64,000 bases of DNA from RYN-230 sp963829725 (GCA_963829725.1 CAWHJW010000019.1:463998-527997), one strand, 5' to 3'. Counted from the stretch's first letter, positions 16,864-26,449 are shown. The notes: a model not told the origin generated them from the sequence alone. Numbers and translations are program-made.

Positions 16864-18191
16864 CCTCCAAGGTGACCCCGCCGGACTCCACTCCGCTCCC
16901 TTCACCAGGGGCTGCCCCCGCCAGGGCCGCGCCGGGCCCGCCGATACGGCTGGGCCTGCGGGCCAACCTGACGCAGTTCATGCTGCTGGTCGCGGTCAAC
17001 GCGCTGGTGGGCGGGACGCTGGGCCAGGAGCGCACGGTCGTCCCGCTGCTCGCCACCCGGACCTTCCACCTGGCCGCGTTCACCAGCGCGCTGACCTTCA
17101 TCCTGGCCTTTGGCGCGGTCAAGGCCGCTACCAACTTCTTCGCCGGTACCCTCTCCGACCGGTTCGGCCGCAAGCCCGTGCTCATCGCCGGATGGCTGGC
17201 TGCCATCCCGGTCCCGATGCTGCTGATCTGGGCCCCCAACTGGGGCTGGGTGGTCGCCGCCAACGTCCTGCTGGGCATCAACCAGGGCCTGACCTGGTCC
17301 ACCACCGTCATCATGAAGATCGACCTGGTCGGCCCGGCCCGGCGCGGCCTGGCCATGGGCCTCAACGAAGCCGCCGGATACGGCGCGGTCGCCATCACTG
17401 CCCTGACCACCGGCTACCTCGCCGCCGCCTACGGACTGCGGCCCGCGCCGTTCCTGCTCGGCGCCGCCTATATCGCCCTCGGCCTGGGACTCTCGGCGGC
17501 CGCGATCCGGGAAACCCGCGGCTACGCCCGGCGCGAGGCCGCCAGCCACGTCCCGGCGGCCGGGCAGCCTGGGGAGCATCTGACCACCGGGCAGATCGCC
17601 TGGCTGACCAGCTTCACGGAACCGGCACTGTCGGCTGCTTCCCAGGCTGGGATGGTCAACAACCTCAACGACGGGCTCGCCTGGGGAGTCTTCCCTGTCC
17701 TGTTCGCCCGGCACGGCCTGAGCGTGGCCCAGATCGGGATCCTCGCCGCCCTCTACCCAGCGGTGTGGGGCGCCGGGCAGCTCGCCACCGGCGCTCTGTC
17801 GGACCGGATCGGCCGCAAGGGCCTCATCACCGCCGGCATGCTGGTCCAGGCGGTAGCGATCGGGCTTGTCGCCCTCGGCACCGCCTTCACTACGTGGGCA
17901 CTAGCGGCCGCCCTGCTCGGTGCGGGCACCGCGATGGTCTACCCGACCCTGCTCGCCGTCATCGGTGACGTCGCCCACCCGGCCTGGCGCGCCCGCTCCG
18001 TCGGCGTCTACCGGCTGTGGCGTGACGGCGGGTTCGCCATCGGCGCGCTGCTGGCCGGCGGGATCGCCGACGCCTTCGGCATCCTGGCCGCCATCTGGAC
18101 AGTCGCCGCCCTCACTGCCGCCTCCGGGGTCGTCGTCGCGCTCCGCATGTACGAAACCAGGCCAACCCGCCCAGCCCCGGGCCCAGCGTGA
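16860..18191 (+). CDS. MFS transporter (12-helix type)
   Basis: 443 aa, about 12 helices, with both loop motifs GTLSDRFGRKPVLIAG and ALSDRIGRKGLITAG. An unusually Pro/Ala-rich N-terminal tail (residues 1-30) precedes helix 1. It starts at GTG 16860 overlapping the stop of the collapsed MBL-rhodanese gene. Together with the ArsR-rhodanese regulator next door it may move a sulfur compound or metabolite; substrate unknown. Confidence 0.88.
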   Translation: MTSKVTPPDSTPLPSPGAAPARAAPGPPIRLGLRANLTQFMLLVAVNALVGGTLGQERTVVPLLATRTFHLAAFTSALTFILAFGAVKAATNFFAGTLSDRFGRKPVLIAGWLAAIPVPMLLIWAPNWGWVVAANVLLGINQGLTWSTTVIMKIDLVGPARRGLAMGLNEAAGYGAVAITALTTGYLAAAYGLRPAPFLLGAAYIALGLGLSAAAIRETRGYARREAASHVPAAGQPGEHLTTGQIAWLTSFTEPALSAASQAGMVNNLNDGLAWGVFPVLFARHGLSVAQIGILAALYPAVWGAGQLATGALSDRIGRKGLITAGMLVQAVAIGLVALGTAFTTWALAAALLGAGTAMVYPTLLAVIGDVAHPAWRARSVGVYRLWRDGGFAIGALLAGGIADAFGILAAIWTVAALTAASGVVVALRMYETRPTRPAPGPA

Positions 18192-18208
18192 TGACCAGGT
18201 GGCGGCGG

Positions 18209-18640
18209 TTAGCAGCAGTCCGCACCGCGCCAGGTGCCGCGTCCCTCGCGTACCGCGATGCCGGCCAGGCCAAGGGCGATGACTGGATCGGCCCACTACC
18301 AGCCTAGGGTGGCCGTGGCGGCCAGGCCGCCAGCACGGCAGCCGCCTGCGCCGCGCACACGAGGTTCTGGGTCCCTTCCCCGGCGGTGGCACGAGACTCC
18401 AGGTGGATACCCAGGCGGCGTTTGGCGATACCGAGGACCGGCATGACCAGCACGCTGGCGGCGGTCACCACGATACCCAGCATGTTGCTAGCGGGCCGGT
18501 GGCCCGTGAGGAGATCGCGCACGCTTTCGGCCACCAGGCACGGGGCGAGGAGGAAGAACGAGACCGCGAGGGCCTTACGCGCCCGGTCCTCGGCCGTGTC
18601 GGATACCGCACGACTCCCTGTGAACCGCCAGATGGACGGC
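18209..18640 (-). pseudogene. Broken CDF-like cation transporter
   Basis: The frame ending near 18304 reads SDTAEDRARKALAVSFFLLA, then VTAASVLVMPVLGIAKRRLG and EGTQNLVCAAQAAAVLA. These are membrane segments of a cation transporter family common in actinobacteria. The first two helices are missing. The last part (WADPVIALGLAGIAVREGR..ADCC) lies in another frame behind an in-frame TAG. Clearly non-functional. Confidence 0.7.
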
Positions 18641-18939
18641 CCGAACGTGCGCCGACGACTGCTGCTCGGCCATTGACTGATCCTGGCTGGAGGTGACCGC
18701 GGCGCCCTGGCGACGTCGCCGGATGCCTGGAGCAAGGAGCCGCACCGGCATCACCACACTAGATCTGCCTGCAACGGCGGCACAATTGCCCAACAGCGGC
18801 GGGCGCCTTTGCGTGCCCGGGTCAGCGGGTGACGAGGCGTGGCATCGACCAGGCGGAGAAGGCAATCCGGGCCAGGCTGGCCGCGATCGCTGTCTGCAGC
18901 GCCCAGGTGAAGACGGACGCGGCCAGCAGCGCAGCGGCG

Positions 18940-19405
18940 ATCGCTATGGCGTGGGCTACTCCGCGGTGGGCAGCAGCGCGGGCATCGCCGCCTTCTCCGC
19001 GAAAGCAGGCTGATTTCGGCGCCTCCGACGTGCCCATGACTGCCGCCGAGCAGGCCGACGCCAAAGGAGGCCCGTTGCAAGTGCCCGTCAACCTAGGCGC
19101 CGAAGGGGTGGTCCACAACCTGTCCCTCCCGGCGGGCTCCCGGCTGCACCTGACTGGCCCAGTCATCGCCCGCATCTTCCTCGGGCAGATCACCAGCTGG
19201 CGCGACCCGGCGATCACCGCCCTCAACCCCGGCATCAACCTCCCGGACGCGCCCATCTCCGGCGTCCACCGCACCGATGGCAGCGGCACCACCTACATCT
19301 TCAGCAACTACCTCCCCAGCGCTTCCCCTGCTCATGGCCAGGGTGGGCATCGGCAAGACACTCAAGTGGCCGGTCGGGGAGGGAGCAGAAGGCAACGCCG
19401 GTGCG
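18940..19405 (+). pseudogene. pstS: Broken phosphate-binding protein gene (PstS fragment)
   Basis: Pieces of PstS run through three frames: YSAVGSSAGIAAFSAK, then DFGASDVPMTAAEQADAKGG..IFLGQITSWRDPAITALNPG and HRTDGSGTTYIFSNYL, then VGIGKTLKWPVGEGAEGNAG. Signal peptide and C-terminus are absent. At least two frameshifts are needed. Flanking bases (18641-18939) hold no gene I can support. Confidence 0.75.
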
Positions 19406-19466
19406 CTCCGCGCCCGGGCAGCGGCCAGGTGCCGCGTAGGCCGCCCGTGCGGGATGGCTGCCGGGA

Positions 19467-19775
19467 TCAGCGGGTTGGCTTCCGAGGGGTGGTCCGGCAC
19501 CGGCGTGGCTTTCGGGCGGCCGTGGTTCCGGGTCCGAGCTCGCCGGCCACCGCGTAGCCGGTGGCCGGCGCCGCGTCGCGGGCGGCCTGGCATACGCCGC
19601 AGCGGATGGTGCGGGCGGGTGGCTCGACGGCGACGACGCGGTTGATGACCATGGTGCGGGTCAGCCAGCGAGCCGTGACATGCGCGTGGTCGGCGCAGAC
19701 AGCGGCGCCGCAGTCGGCGCAGATGGCGACCGCAGCGGCGTGGCCGCCGAGTGCTGCGCAGTCGAAGCAGTTCAT
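19467..19775 (-). CDS. DUF2180-type zinc-ribbon protein, end of ars operon
   Basis: 102 aa. The N-terminus MNCFDCAALGG then ICADCGAAVCADHAH, plus a later RCGVCQ, give many Cys/His pairs typical of DUF2180. The start overlaps the acr3 stop (ATGA), so it is the third gene of an arsR-acr3 operon. Role unknown; metal or arsenic binding is a reasonable guess. Confidence 0.75.
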   Translation of the reverse strand: MNCFDCAALGGHAAAVAICADCGAAVCADHAHVTARWLTRTMVINRVVAVEPPARTIRCGVCQAARDAAPATGYAVAGELGPGTTAARKPRRCRTTPRKPTR

Positions 19776-20878
19776 GGCGTGGCCTCCTTGGCGGGGTACA
19801 GGCGGCGGCGGGCCCACAGCGCGACGTAGACCAGCGCGAGCATGACGGGCACCTCGATGAGCGGCCCGACCACGCCGGCGAGCGCCTGCCCGCTGGTCAC
19901 CCCGAACACGCCGATCGCGACCGCGATCGCCAGCTCGAAGTCGTTGCTGGCCGCGGAGAACGCCAGGGCCACGGTGCGCGGGTAGGACAGGTGCAGCCAG
20001 CGGCTGACCGCGAACCCGCCGAACCACATGATCACGAAGTAGGCGAGCAGCGGCAGCGCGATCCGGGCCACATCCAGCGGCTCGGAAGTGATCTTCTTGC
20101 CCTGCAGGGCGAACAGGATGACGACGGTGAACAGCAGCCCGTACAGTGCGACCGGCGCGATCCTGGGCAGGAACCGGGTCTCGTACCATTCCCGGCCGCG
20201 GGCCCGCTCCCCGAGCGTGCGGGTCAGGTACCCCGCGGCCAGCGGGATGCCGAGGAAGACCGCGACCGTCCCGGCGATCTCGGCGATGGACACGTGCAGG
20301 CTGGCCGTCGGCAGGCCGAGCCAGCCAGGCAGGACCTGCAGGTAGAAAAAGCCAAGCACGGCGTAGAGCAGGACCTGGAAGACCGCGTTCAGCGCGACCA
20401 GCACGGTCGCCATCTCCCGGTCCCCGCACGCCAGGTCGTTCCAGATCAGCACCATGGCGATGCAGCGGGCCAGGCCGACCAGGATGACCCCGGTCCGGTA
20501 GGCGGGCTGGTCCGGCAGCAGCAGCCAGGCCAGCGTGAACATGACCGCCGGGCCGATCACCCAGTTGAGCACGAGGGAGGCGGTCATCATCCGCCGGTCG
20601 GCGGTGATACGCCGGATCTCGGTGTAGCGGACCTTGGCCAGCACCGGGTACATCATCAGCAGCAGCCCGACCGCGATCGGCAGGCTGGTGCCATGGATCG
20701 CGACTCGGTTCAGCGCGCTGTTCAGGCCCGGGACGAGGCGGCCCAGCAGCAGCCCGGCCACCATCGCTGCCCCGATCCACACCGGCAGGAACCGGTCCAG
20801 CCGGGACAGCCCGGCCGTCACCGGCTGGCCGGCGGCAGCCCCCGCCGTGCTCTCGCGGCCGGCCTTGATGCTGCTCAC
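19772..20878 (-). CDS. acr3: ACR3-family arsenite efflux permease
   Basis: 368 aa from GTG 20878 (GTGA overlap with arsR). About ten helices, with the conserved Cys of helix 4 in GLARCIAMVLIWNDLACGD. The C-terminal motif AFSAASNDFELAIAVAIGVFG is diagnostic of ACR3/ArsB permeases. Exports As(III), energised by membrane potential. Co-regulated by the upstream ArsR. Confidence 0.95.
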   Translation of the reverse strand: MSSIKAGRESTAGAAAGQPVTAGLSRLDRFLPVWIGAAMVAGLLLGRLVPGLNSALNRVAIHGTSLPIAVGLLLMMYPVLAKVRYTEIRRITADRRMMTASLVLNWVIGPAVMFTLAWLLLPDQPAYRTGVILVGLARCIAMVLIWNDLACGDREMATVLVALNAVFQVLLYAVLGFFYLQVLPGWLGLPTASLHVSIAEIAGTVAVFLGIPLAAGYLTRTLGERARGREWYETRFLPRIAPVALYGLLFTVVILFALQGKKITSEPLDVARIALPLLAYFVIMWFGGFAVSRWLHLSYPRTVALAFSAASNDFELAIAVAIGVFGVTSGQALAGVVGPLIEVPVMLALVYVALWARRRLYPAKEATP

Positions 20879-21237
20879 CGGCCGGCCTCCGCCTCGTCGC
20901 AGGCAGGCCCACGCCGCACGGCGGTGACGTGATCGCCGGGCAGCGGCACGCCTGCCGCTGACACCTGCGCCCACAAGACCGCGAACCCGTCGCCGTCGAG
21001 GCGGTAGTCGATCCAGCGGCCGCGGCGGGCCGCCGCCACCAGGCCCGCGTCACGCAGCACGCGCAGGTGGTAGGACAGCAGGTTCGCGGCCACCGGCACC
21101 GAGTCCTGCAGATCGCAGACGCACCGGGTACCGCCGGCCAGCACCCCGACGATGCGCAGCCGCACCGGGTCAGCCAGCGCCCCGAGGCGGGCAGACAGTT
21201 CAGCAGGCCTCGATTCAATGACCGTTGAAGTGTCCAC
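20875..21237 (-). CDS. arsR: ArsR-family arsenic-responsive repressor
   Basis: 120 aa, winged helix with the CVCDLQ pair of Cys that binds As(III), then VAANLLSYHLRVLRDAGLV as the recognition helix. GTG 21237 is the start given by the frame. First gene of arsR-acr3-DUF2180, all with 4-bp overlaps. Confidence 0.93.
   Translation of the reverse strand: MDTSTVIESRPAELSARLGALADPVRLRIVGVLAGGTRCVCDLQDSVPVAANLLSYHLRVLRDAGLVAAARRGRWIDYRLDGDGFAVLWAQVSAAGVPLPGDHVTAVRRGPACDEAEAGR
21214..21229. promoter_or_regulatory. Possible ArsR operator overlapping arsR start
   Basis: TTCAATGACCGTTGAA, TTCAA/TTGAA arms with a 6-bp spacer, resembles ArsR boxes. Its position inside the first codons is odd and may mean a downstream translation start or chance. 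Confidence 0.35.
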
Positions 21238-21544
21238 GCTGCAACGCTATGGCCGGGCGGGCCGCGGCGGCCGGGCCATTAGTCACCCGTCCACGGGCCA
21301 CGAGTCCCCGCGTCCACCGCCGACCCAGGAACGTGGCCCGGCAGGGGAAGGCCCGCATGCGCGTGGTCGCCGGACACGCGGGCCAGTCAGGCCAGCGCGG
21401 CGCGGGCGGCCAGGCACCGGCCGCGCAGGGGTGGCCAGCCGGGACGGCGCGGCAAGAATCGCAGGACCCAGGAGAGAGTCATTTCGCCAGCTCAGCAGGC
21501 GAACGCCGCCGATGTAGCGCCAGAACCCACAGTCCTGCCAGCAG

Positions 21545-21830
21545 CTCTAACCAGGGAAAGATGCCCGATCCGAACGCACGTGCGTCACCTCAGGCGGTCG
21601 CGTTGCGGTACTTTCCTGCTGCACTCGCTGCTCGATCTGTTCGAATATTGTCTCGGACGACTATCCGGTCAAGCAGCCCCGGGGTGCTAGACCCTTCGGC
21701 GCGCCCCTCAGCCTCTCCCCCACCCCGGCTCAGCCCGGGGAGCCGCGGCGACCACGGCCGCAGGCAGCTCGCCGCCGCAACCGCCACGCACATCCCCGGA
21801 CCACACATCAATTTCGCTTCTGCGTGCTGA
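21545..21830. repeat. Degenerate copy of the 54-kb att-like repeat, core deleted
   Basis: Bases 21560-21650 match the left flank at 53935-54015 (GCCCGATCCGAAC.., GTACTTTCCTGCTG, CTGTTCGAAT). Bases 21668-21815 match the distal right flank at 54292-54435 (CCGGTCAAGCAGCCCCGG, TGCTAGACCCTTCGG). The roughly 270 bp holding the tRNA-Ala piece is absent. No gene here; 21238-21544 also shows none. Confidence 0.7.
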
Positions 21831-21946
21831 GGACATCCTCGGATGCGCGATGAGCGGGGCTCCCGCGCCAGAATCTCGTTGTTGCTTCGCTGCGATAGCC
21901 GCCGGGCTTACCCGTCGCCAGGCAGCTGCCCTGGAACTGCGCGCGG

Positions 21947-22237
21947 CTAGGCCGTGACCTCGTTGTAGATCTCGAACCCGGTCTCCTCGGGCGGCGCCGT
22001 GAAGCCACCGGCGATTCCCTGCGCCATGCGGGGCATGAGGATGCCATCGCGGAACCGCTCCCAGCCCTCCCGCGAGTCATGCACTGCGATGATCGTCCAG
22101 CCGCCGGCCGATGGGCCCGCGGCATGGAACAGCTGCCCCTCAGGCAGTCCCCCGCCCTCCGGATGCACTGCCGCTATCGATGCTTCGTACTGCTCCTTGG
22201 TGCCACCAGCGAACTTATGGACCACGCCGTACGCCAT
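21947..22237 (-). CDS. Small ABM-like (dimeric alpha-beta barrel) protein
   Basis: 96 aa from ATG 22237 with GGGGGGAA upstream. The sequence MAYGVVHKFAGGTKEQYEAS, then LPEGQLFHAAGPSAGGWTII and HDSREGWERFRD, has the layout of small antibiotic-monooxygenase-like/stress-responsive barrel proteins. Catalytic role unknown. Stands alone next to the repeat at 21.5 kb. Confidence 0.65.
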   Translation of the reverse strand: MAYGVVHKFAGGTKEQYEASIAAVHPEGGGLPEGQLFHAAGPSAGGWTIIAVHDSREGWERFRDGILMPRMAQGIAGGFTAPPEETGFEIYNEVTA

Positions 22238-22765
22238 GTGGTTCCCCCCGATCCCCATTAGCCCGGACCCGCGAGCGCCTCCCCAGACGATCTCCAGGCG
22301 GATATCCTGCGGACTCTACGCCGTCGCCGTCGATCATGTCGAGTCTCGATCACGGCCAGGCGCCTGGCCTCCCAGGTTCTCGCCCTCCAGGGCGGGCCGG
22401 ATCCGGTCGGCGTCACCGTTCAGCACCAGCGGGGGTACCTCAATGCCCGGCAGCATCGGCAGTTGCTTCCGCGGGCTGTGACCCGGTTAGCGGAGTGATT
22501 CCGTATTGATCGTGGGTGTGCCCCTGCGTGACGGAACAGGCGAGGGTGTCCAAGGATCGGCGTTGCTACCCAAACGTCGAGCCCGGAGGCCCTCGTGGAC
22601 GCTGATCTGGACAGCCCGCCTGGACCACCCCGGCGCATTACCCGTACGGGATGACGGCCCACCTGCCGGAGCAGGCGATCCTGGATATTCATGCTGAACG
22701 GCTGCCGCGGTGGTGCCTGTCATACCGGCAGGCGTCACATCGCGCCGCCGGAGGAAAGGAAAGCG
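22238..22765. other. Intergenic region with no supported gene
   Basis: Short frames only, none with family features or a good ribosome site. It may hold remnants of older insertions. Confidence 0.5.
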
Positions 22766-23475
22766 ATGGCCAAGAAGAAGGACAAGCACAAGCAGCACGC
22801 GGAGGCCCAGGCGCTGTCAGCCGTGGCGGGGCCGGAGCCGGGTGCCGGCGCGCCCGCGAAGATGAAGCGCAAGGAGTACGAGCGGCACCCATGAGGGTGC
22901 TGCACGGTGAGCTGGTGGCCATGCAGGAGTGGGTGAAGGCGAGCGGGGCCAGGATCTGCGTCGTGTTCGAGGGCCGGGACACCGCCGGGAAGGGCGGCAC
23001 GATCAAGCGGAACCGACCGGGTCAGCCCGCGGGTGTTCCGGGTCGTGGCGCTGCCCGCACCGACCGGGCGGGACAGGACGCAGATGTACATCCAGCGCTA
23101 CCTCCCGCACTTCCCGGCCGCCGGTGAGGTCGTGATCTTCGACCGCAGCTGGTTTAACCGGGCCGGTGATGGGCTTCTGCACGCCGCAGGAGGCCAGGCG
23201 GTTCCTCGAGCTGGTGCCGGGCGTGGAGAAGGCCATGGCCGATGACGGGATCCTGCTGCTGAAGTACTGGCTCGAGGTCAGCGCCGATGAGCAGACCCGG
23301 CGGCTGGAAAGCCGGATCAACGACCCGCGGAAGATCTGGAAGCTGTCGGACCTGGACCTGAAATCCTACCGCCGCTGGTATGACTACTCCCGGGCCAGGG
23401 ACGCCATGTTCGCCGCGACGGCACCGCGTGGGCCCCCTGGTACATCGCCCGCACCGACAACAAGAGGGGGTGCGT
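22766..23475 (+). pseudogene. ppk2: Polyphosphate kinase 2 gene, multiply frameshifted and cut by an IS
   Basis: It starts well (GGAGGAAAGG, ATG 22766, MAKKKDKHK..KMKRKEYERH) and then changes frame at least four times. Recognisable parts in order are ICVVFEGRDTAGKGGTIKR (Walker A), TQMYIQRYLPHFPAAGEVVI with FDRSWFNRAG (Walker B region), and RRLESRINDPRKIWKLSDLD. WAPWYIARTDNKRG is the last piece before the IS end at about 23490. The final 60-70 residues are missing. PPK2 makes nucleotides from polyphosphate; this copy cannot. Confidence 0.85.
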
Positions 23476-23496
23476 CTTTTTGATAGGTGGCTTATT

Positions 23497-25205
23497 TCTC
23501 GTGTTTCCGGGTTATGCGGCGGGGGTGTCGCAGGTCCAGGCGTAGTCCTCGATTTGATGGTGTGCGCTGTGGCCTGGGCGGATGGCCGAAAATCGGGCCT
23601 TGAGGAACTCGCGGCGGAGCCTGGCGAGCATGTCGGCGGCGGCGGGTTCGTGCTTGGTGCGGTACCACGGGCAGAGCAGGCGGCGCAGCCTGACGTCGGC
23701 GGGGTCGTAGCCGGAGCGGGCATACCACAAGATCAGCAGCGACTGGACCAGGAAGCCGGACGGGACGGTCCGCTCGACGGCTGCCTCCTGCCGGTTGCAT
23801 GCCTCCCCGACGCCGAGGATCTGCTTGCCGGTGGCATTGGACGGCTCGATCGGCCACCGCCAGGAATACCGCTCGATGATGGCGGCGGCGGTGGCGGCCG
23901 GGTCGAGGGTGAACAGCGCCAGGTCATAAGGCTTACCCGAACCGGGGTCCTTGACCAGGACGAGCTGGCCGGGGGTGTCCTTGAAGCTGCCGTGCCACAG
24001 TGCCCCGGTCACCGCGGCCTGCACCGTGCGGGTCTTGCCGTAGGTGCGCACGGTGACGGCCTGCCAGCTGGCGCCGGCGGCGATCTGGGCCGGGGTGCCC
24101 AGCCGGGCGCCTTTCTTACGTGGCCGGCCGCGCTTGCCGGTCGGGGCCGGCTTGGGGCCGTACAGCACCGCGCTGGCCGGCAGCCGGGTCGTCCACGTGC
24201 TGTTGCCGCAGATCAGGGCCTCGCCGTGGAAAGCGGCATCGCCGACGCCGTGGATGACCCGGCCGGGGAACGCCGCGGTCAGCGTGGTGAGCATCCCGGC
24301 GGCCAGGACGACCTGGGAGGCGGTGCCCTTGCCGCGCCACAGCCGGAACAGCACCGGCAGCGCCACCGGGGACGAGCACGCCGGCAGCCGGACCACGATC
24401 GCGGCGATCACCCAGGTGTTCCCGAACGCGATCTTCTTCCCGCCCTGCGCTGACCCGTCATAGGCCCACCGGGCCTGGAAGACCTTCCTGCCCCACCGCC
24501 GGAAGAACGTCCCGTCGACCGCCACGGTGACCGGATCACCGCCGGCGATCAGGTATTTCACGATCAGCCGGGCCACCGCCAGCCCCAGGGCATCAGTGTC
24601 CCAGACAGCGCCGGAGAAGAACCAGCACGCCCGCCGGAACTGCCCCGCCATCCCGGCCGCCGCGGCCATCGCCACGACCGTGCGCCGGCTGGCCAGGATC
24701 ATCCCGCACGCCAGCGCCATGAACAGCGCGTGGGTGGAGCGGCGCCGGAACGCCGGCGCCAGCTCCTCTAGCAGGTCCCGCCAGGCCGGGGGCACGGCGA
24801 GCCCTGCCCCCGGGGCACCGGCATACCCGGGCGGCGAGGCGCCCGCGCCCGCGGGCCATCCGGCCTCCTGCCCGTCATCGCCCGGGACGGGGCACATCAT
24901 GGCAGACTGGCCAGTCAAGGAAGCCTCACAGAGTCAGATGATCTAGAGAGTCACCTGTCCTATGGGGCTTCCTTGCTGCTGTCCCGGCGCCACGCCCCCG
25001 GCTGCCAGATCGTGATCTGCTATCACCAGCAGCGATCAGAAAGCCACGAAAAGTTACAAAACGCCAGATGGCGGCACACTGCTGCATCTCACGCCCCGGG
25101 AACTTCCAGCGCCCGGTCAGCACCGCCGATGCCGCCCGCTAAACGATTAAGCGCAAACCGGCGTCGCCGGGCACCACCCGCCGGACGAAACTCGGAAACA
25201 CGAGA
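23497..25205. mobile_element. IS701-like insertion sequence with terminal inverted repeats
   Basis: Ends are TCTCGTGTTTCCGGGTT (23497-23513) and the inverse of TCTCGTGTTTCCGAGTT (25189-25205), 16 of 17 matching. About 1.7 kb with one transposase. About 270 bp without a gene lies between the transposase start and the right end. No clear target duplication was found; it cuts the ppk2 pseudogene. Confidence 0.75.
23512..24918 (-). CDS. IS701-family DDE transposase
   Basis: 468 aa. DDE core features are VAVDGTFFRRWGRKVFQARW (first Asp), RVIHGVGDAAFHGEAL (second Asp) and IIERYSWRWPIEPSNATGKQ (third acidic residue). The frame is intact and reaches almost to the left inverted repeat, so the element may still be active. 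Confidence 0.85.
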   Translation of the reverse strand: MTGQSAMMCPVPGDDGQEAGWPAGAGASPPGYAGAPGAGLAVPPAWRDLLEELAPAFRRRSTHALFMALACGMILASRRTVVAMAAAAGMAGQFRRACWFFSGAVWDTDALGLAVARLIVKYLIAGGDPVTVAVDGTFFRRWGRKVFQARWAYDGSAQGGKKIAFGNTWVIAAIVVRLPACSSPVALPVLFRLWRGKGTASQVVLAAGMLTTLTAAFPGRVIHGVGDAAFHGEALICGNSTWTTRLPASAVLYGPKPAPTGKRGRPRKKGARLGTPAQIAAGASWQAVTVRTYGKTRTVQAAVTGALWHGSFKDTPGQLVLVKDPGSGKPYDLALFTLDPAATAAAIIERYSWRWPIEPSNATGKQILGVGEACNRQEAAVERTVPSGFLVQSLLILWYARSGYDPADVRLRRLLCPWYRTKHEPAAADMLARLRREFLKARFSAIRPGHSAHHQIEDYAWTCDTPAA

Positions 25206-25261
25206 CAGCCCCTGCGGCGAGTTATCGGCGGTACACGGTCTGGCGACCAGACATCTATTTG

Positions 25262-25530
25262 TACACAGTTCTGAGAACGCCTATGCCGAACGGTTGGTGC
25301 TCACCGCCCGACCGAGATGACCGACCGGATGCTGATCTTCGGTGAACGGCACCTGCGGACGGTCCTCGCCGGATATGCCCGGCACTACAACGGACAACGA
25401 CCCCACCACAGCCGCGAACTCCGCCCGCCCCGGCCCGACCACCCCGTCGCCGACCTTCCCGGAAGCGGATCAAGGGCCGACCCGTCCTCGGCGGCCTCAT
25501 CAACGAATATGAGCGGGCCGGGTAGATGCC
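25262..25530 (+). pseudogene. C-terminal fragment of an integrase-core transposase (IS481/IS3-like)
   Basis: SENAYAERLVLTAR, then after a frameshift MTDRMLIFGERHLRTVLAGY and YNGQRPHHSRELRPP, is the end of an rve-type transposase. A second frameshift precedes the original ending INEYERAG. N-terminal pieces of the same kind of transposase occur at 30990 and 38700. Confidence 0.75.
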
Positions 25531-25652
25531 CAGGCCAAGACCAGTGGCATCGTCCGCCCAGGAACTAGGTCACCCCCTCGGGGGTGATGCCAGGAAGCCT
25601 CATCGCGCGGCACGCTGGCAGTGTGCGCGGGCGCTTCAGGGCGGGAGGCGGC

Positions 25653-26081
25653 ATGACGAGATCAGGACAAGGGGCCGGGAGGCCGCCGCTGGCCAGCATC
25701 GTGGCGGGTAGCAGCAGGCCGGCGGCGCAGCCGGGGGACTCCGGCTTTGCCGGGAAAGCGGCGCTGGGACTGGTCGGGCTGGGCGTGGTGGGTCATGTGC
25801 TGCGAAGCCGCCGCTTCTATGAGCGGGTGATAGTTGGCGCCATCGTGCTGGGGGCGCTGCGAGGGCTGGGCCAGGAGAACCGGGCCAGCACCTTCGAGCG
25901 CCTGGCTGCCTGGAATAAACGGCAGATCCAGCTCCTTGAGCGCCAGGCTGAACGGCAGACCCGACACCTTGAGCGCAAAGCTAAGCGCCTTGAGCGCAAA
26001 GCAAAACGGCAGGCCCGGCGCCTTACTGTAAGGGCAAAGCTAAACGGCAGGCTTAGAGCTGGGCAACCGACGGCCGGCTAG
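25653..26081 (+). CDS. Hypothetical protein with Lys/Arg-rich coiled-coil tail
   Basis: 142 aa from ATG 25653 (GCGGGAGG upstream). A middle hydrophobic part (ALGLVGLGVVGHVLRSRRFY, VIVGAIVLGALRGL) is followed by a strongly basic helix with repeats LERQAERQTRHLERKAKRL and a mirrored KAKRQARRL. It is 70 bp before a DUF4235 gene and probably co-transcribed. No known function. Confidence 0.6.
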   Translation: MTRSGQGAGRPPLASIVAGSSRPAAQPGDSGFAGKAALGLVGLGVVGHVLRSRRFYERVIVGAIVLGALRGLGQENRASTFERLAAWNKRQIQLLERQAERQTRHLERKAKRLERKAKRQARRLTVRAKLNGRLRAGQPTAG

Positions 26082-26150
26082 CGGCGGGTGCTAGTGAGCC
26101 GTCGGGCTGATGGCGGGCTGGCTAGTTATCCCGGCGGGTGGGAGAAGACG

Positions 26151-26438
26151 ATGATCAAGTTGTTGTACAAGCCGGTGGACCTGATCGCTTCCATGGTTGG
26201 CGGGTTGCTCGCCGGGCTGATCTTCAAGAGGGTCTGGAAGCTCATCGGCCAGGGAGACGCGCCTAAGCCCCACGATGAGCGGCGAGGCTGGGGGGAAATC
26301 CTGCTGGCCGCGATGCTGCAGGGCACGATCTTCGCCCTGGTCAAGGCCGCCGTCAACCGCGGCGCCGCCGAGGGGACGCGTAGGCTCACCGGGATCTGGC
26401 CCGGCGATGAAGGCCACCAGCCCGACGAGTCGATCTGA
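26151..26438 (+). CDS. DUF4235 small membrane protein
   Basis: 95 aa from ATG 26151. Starts MIKLLYKPVDLIASMVGGLL then GLIFKRVWKLIG, with a second hydrophobic stretch ILLAAMLQGTIFALVKAAVN, the DUF4235 pattern. Function unknown. An IS has landed 2 bp after its stop codon without harming the reading frame. Confidence 0.78.
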   Translation: MIKLLYKPVDLIASMVGGLLAGLIFKRVWKLIGQGDAPKPHDERRGWGEILLAAMLQGTIFALVKAAVNRGAAEGTRRLTGIWPGDEGHQPDESI

Positions 26439-26449
26439 CCATTAACAAT

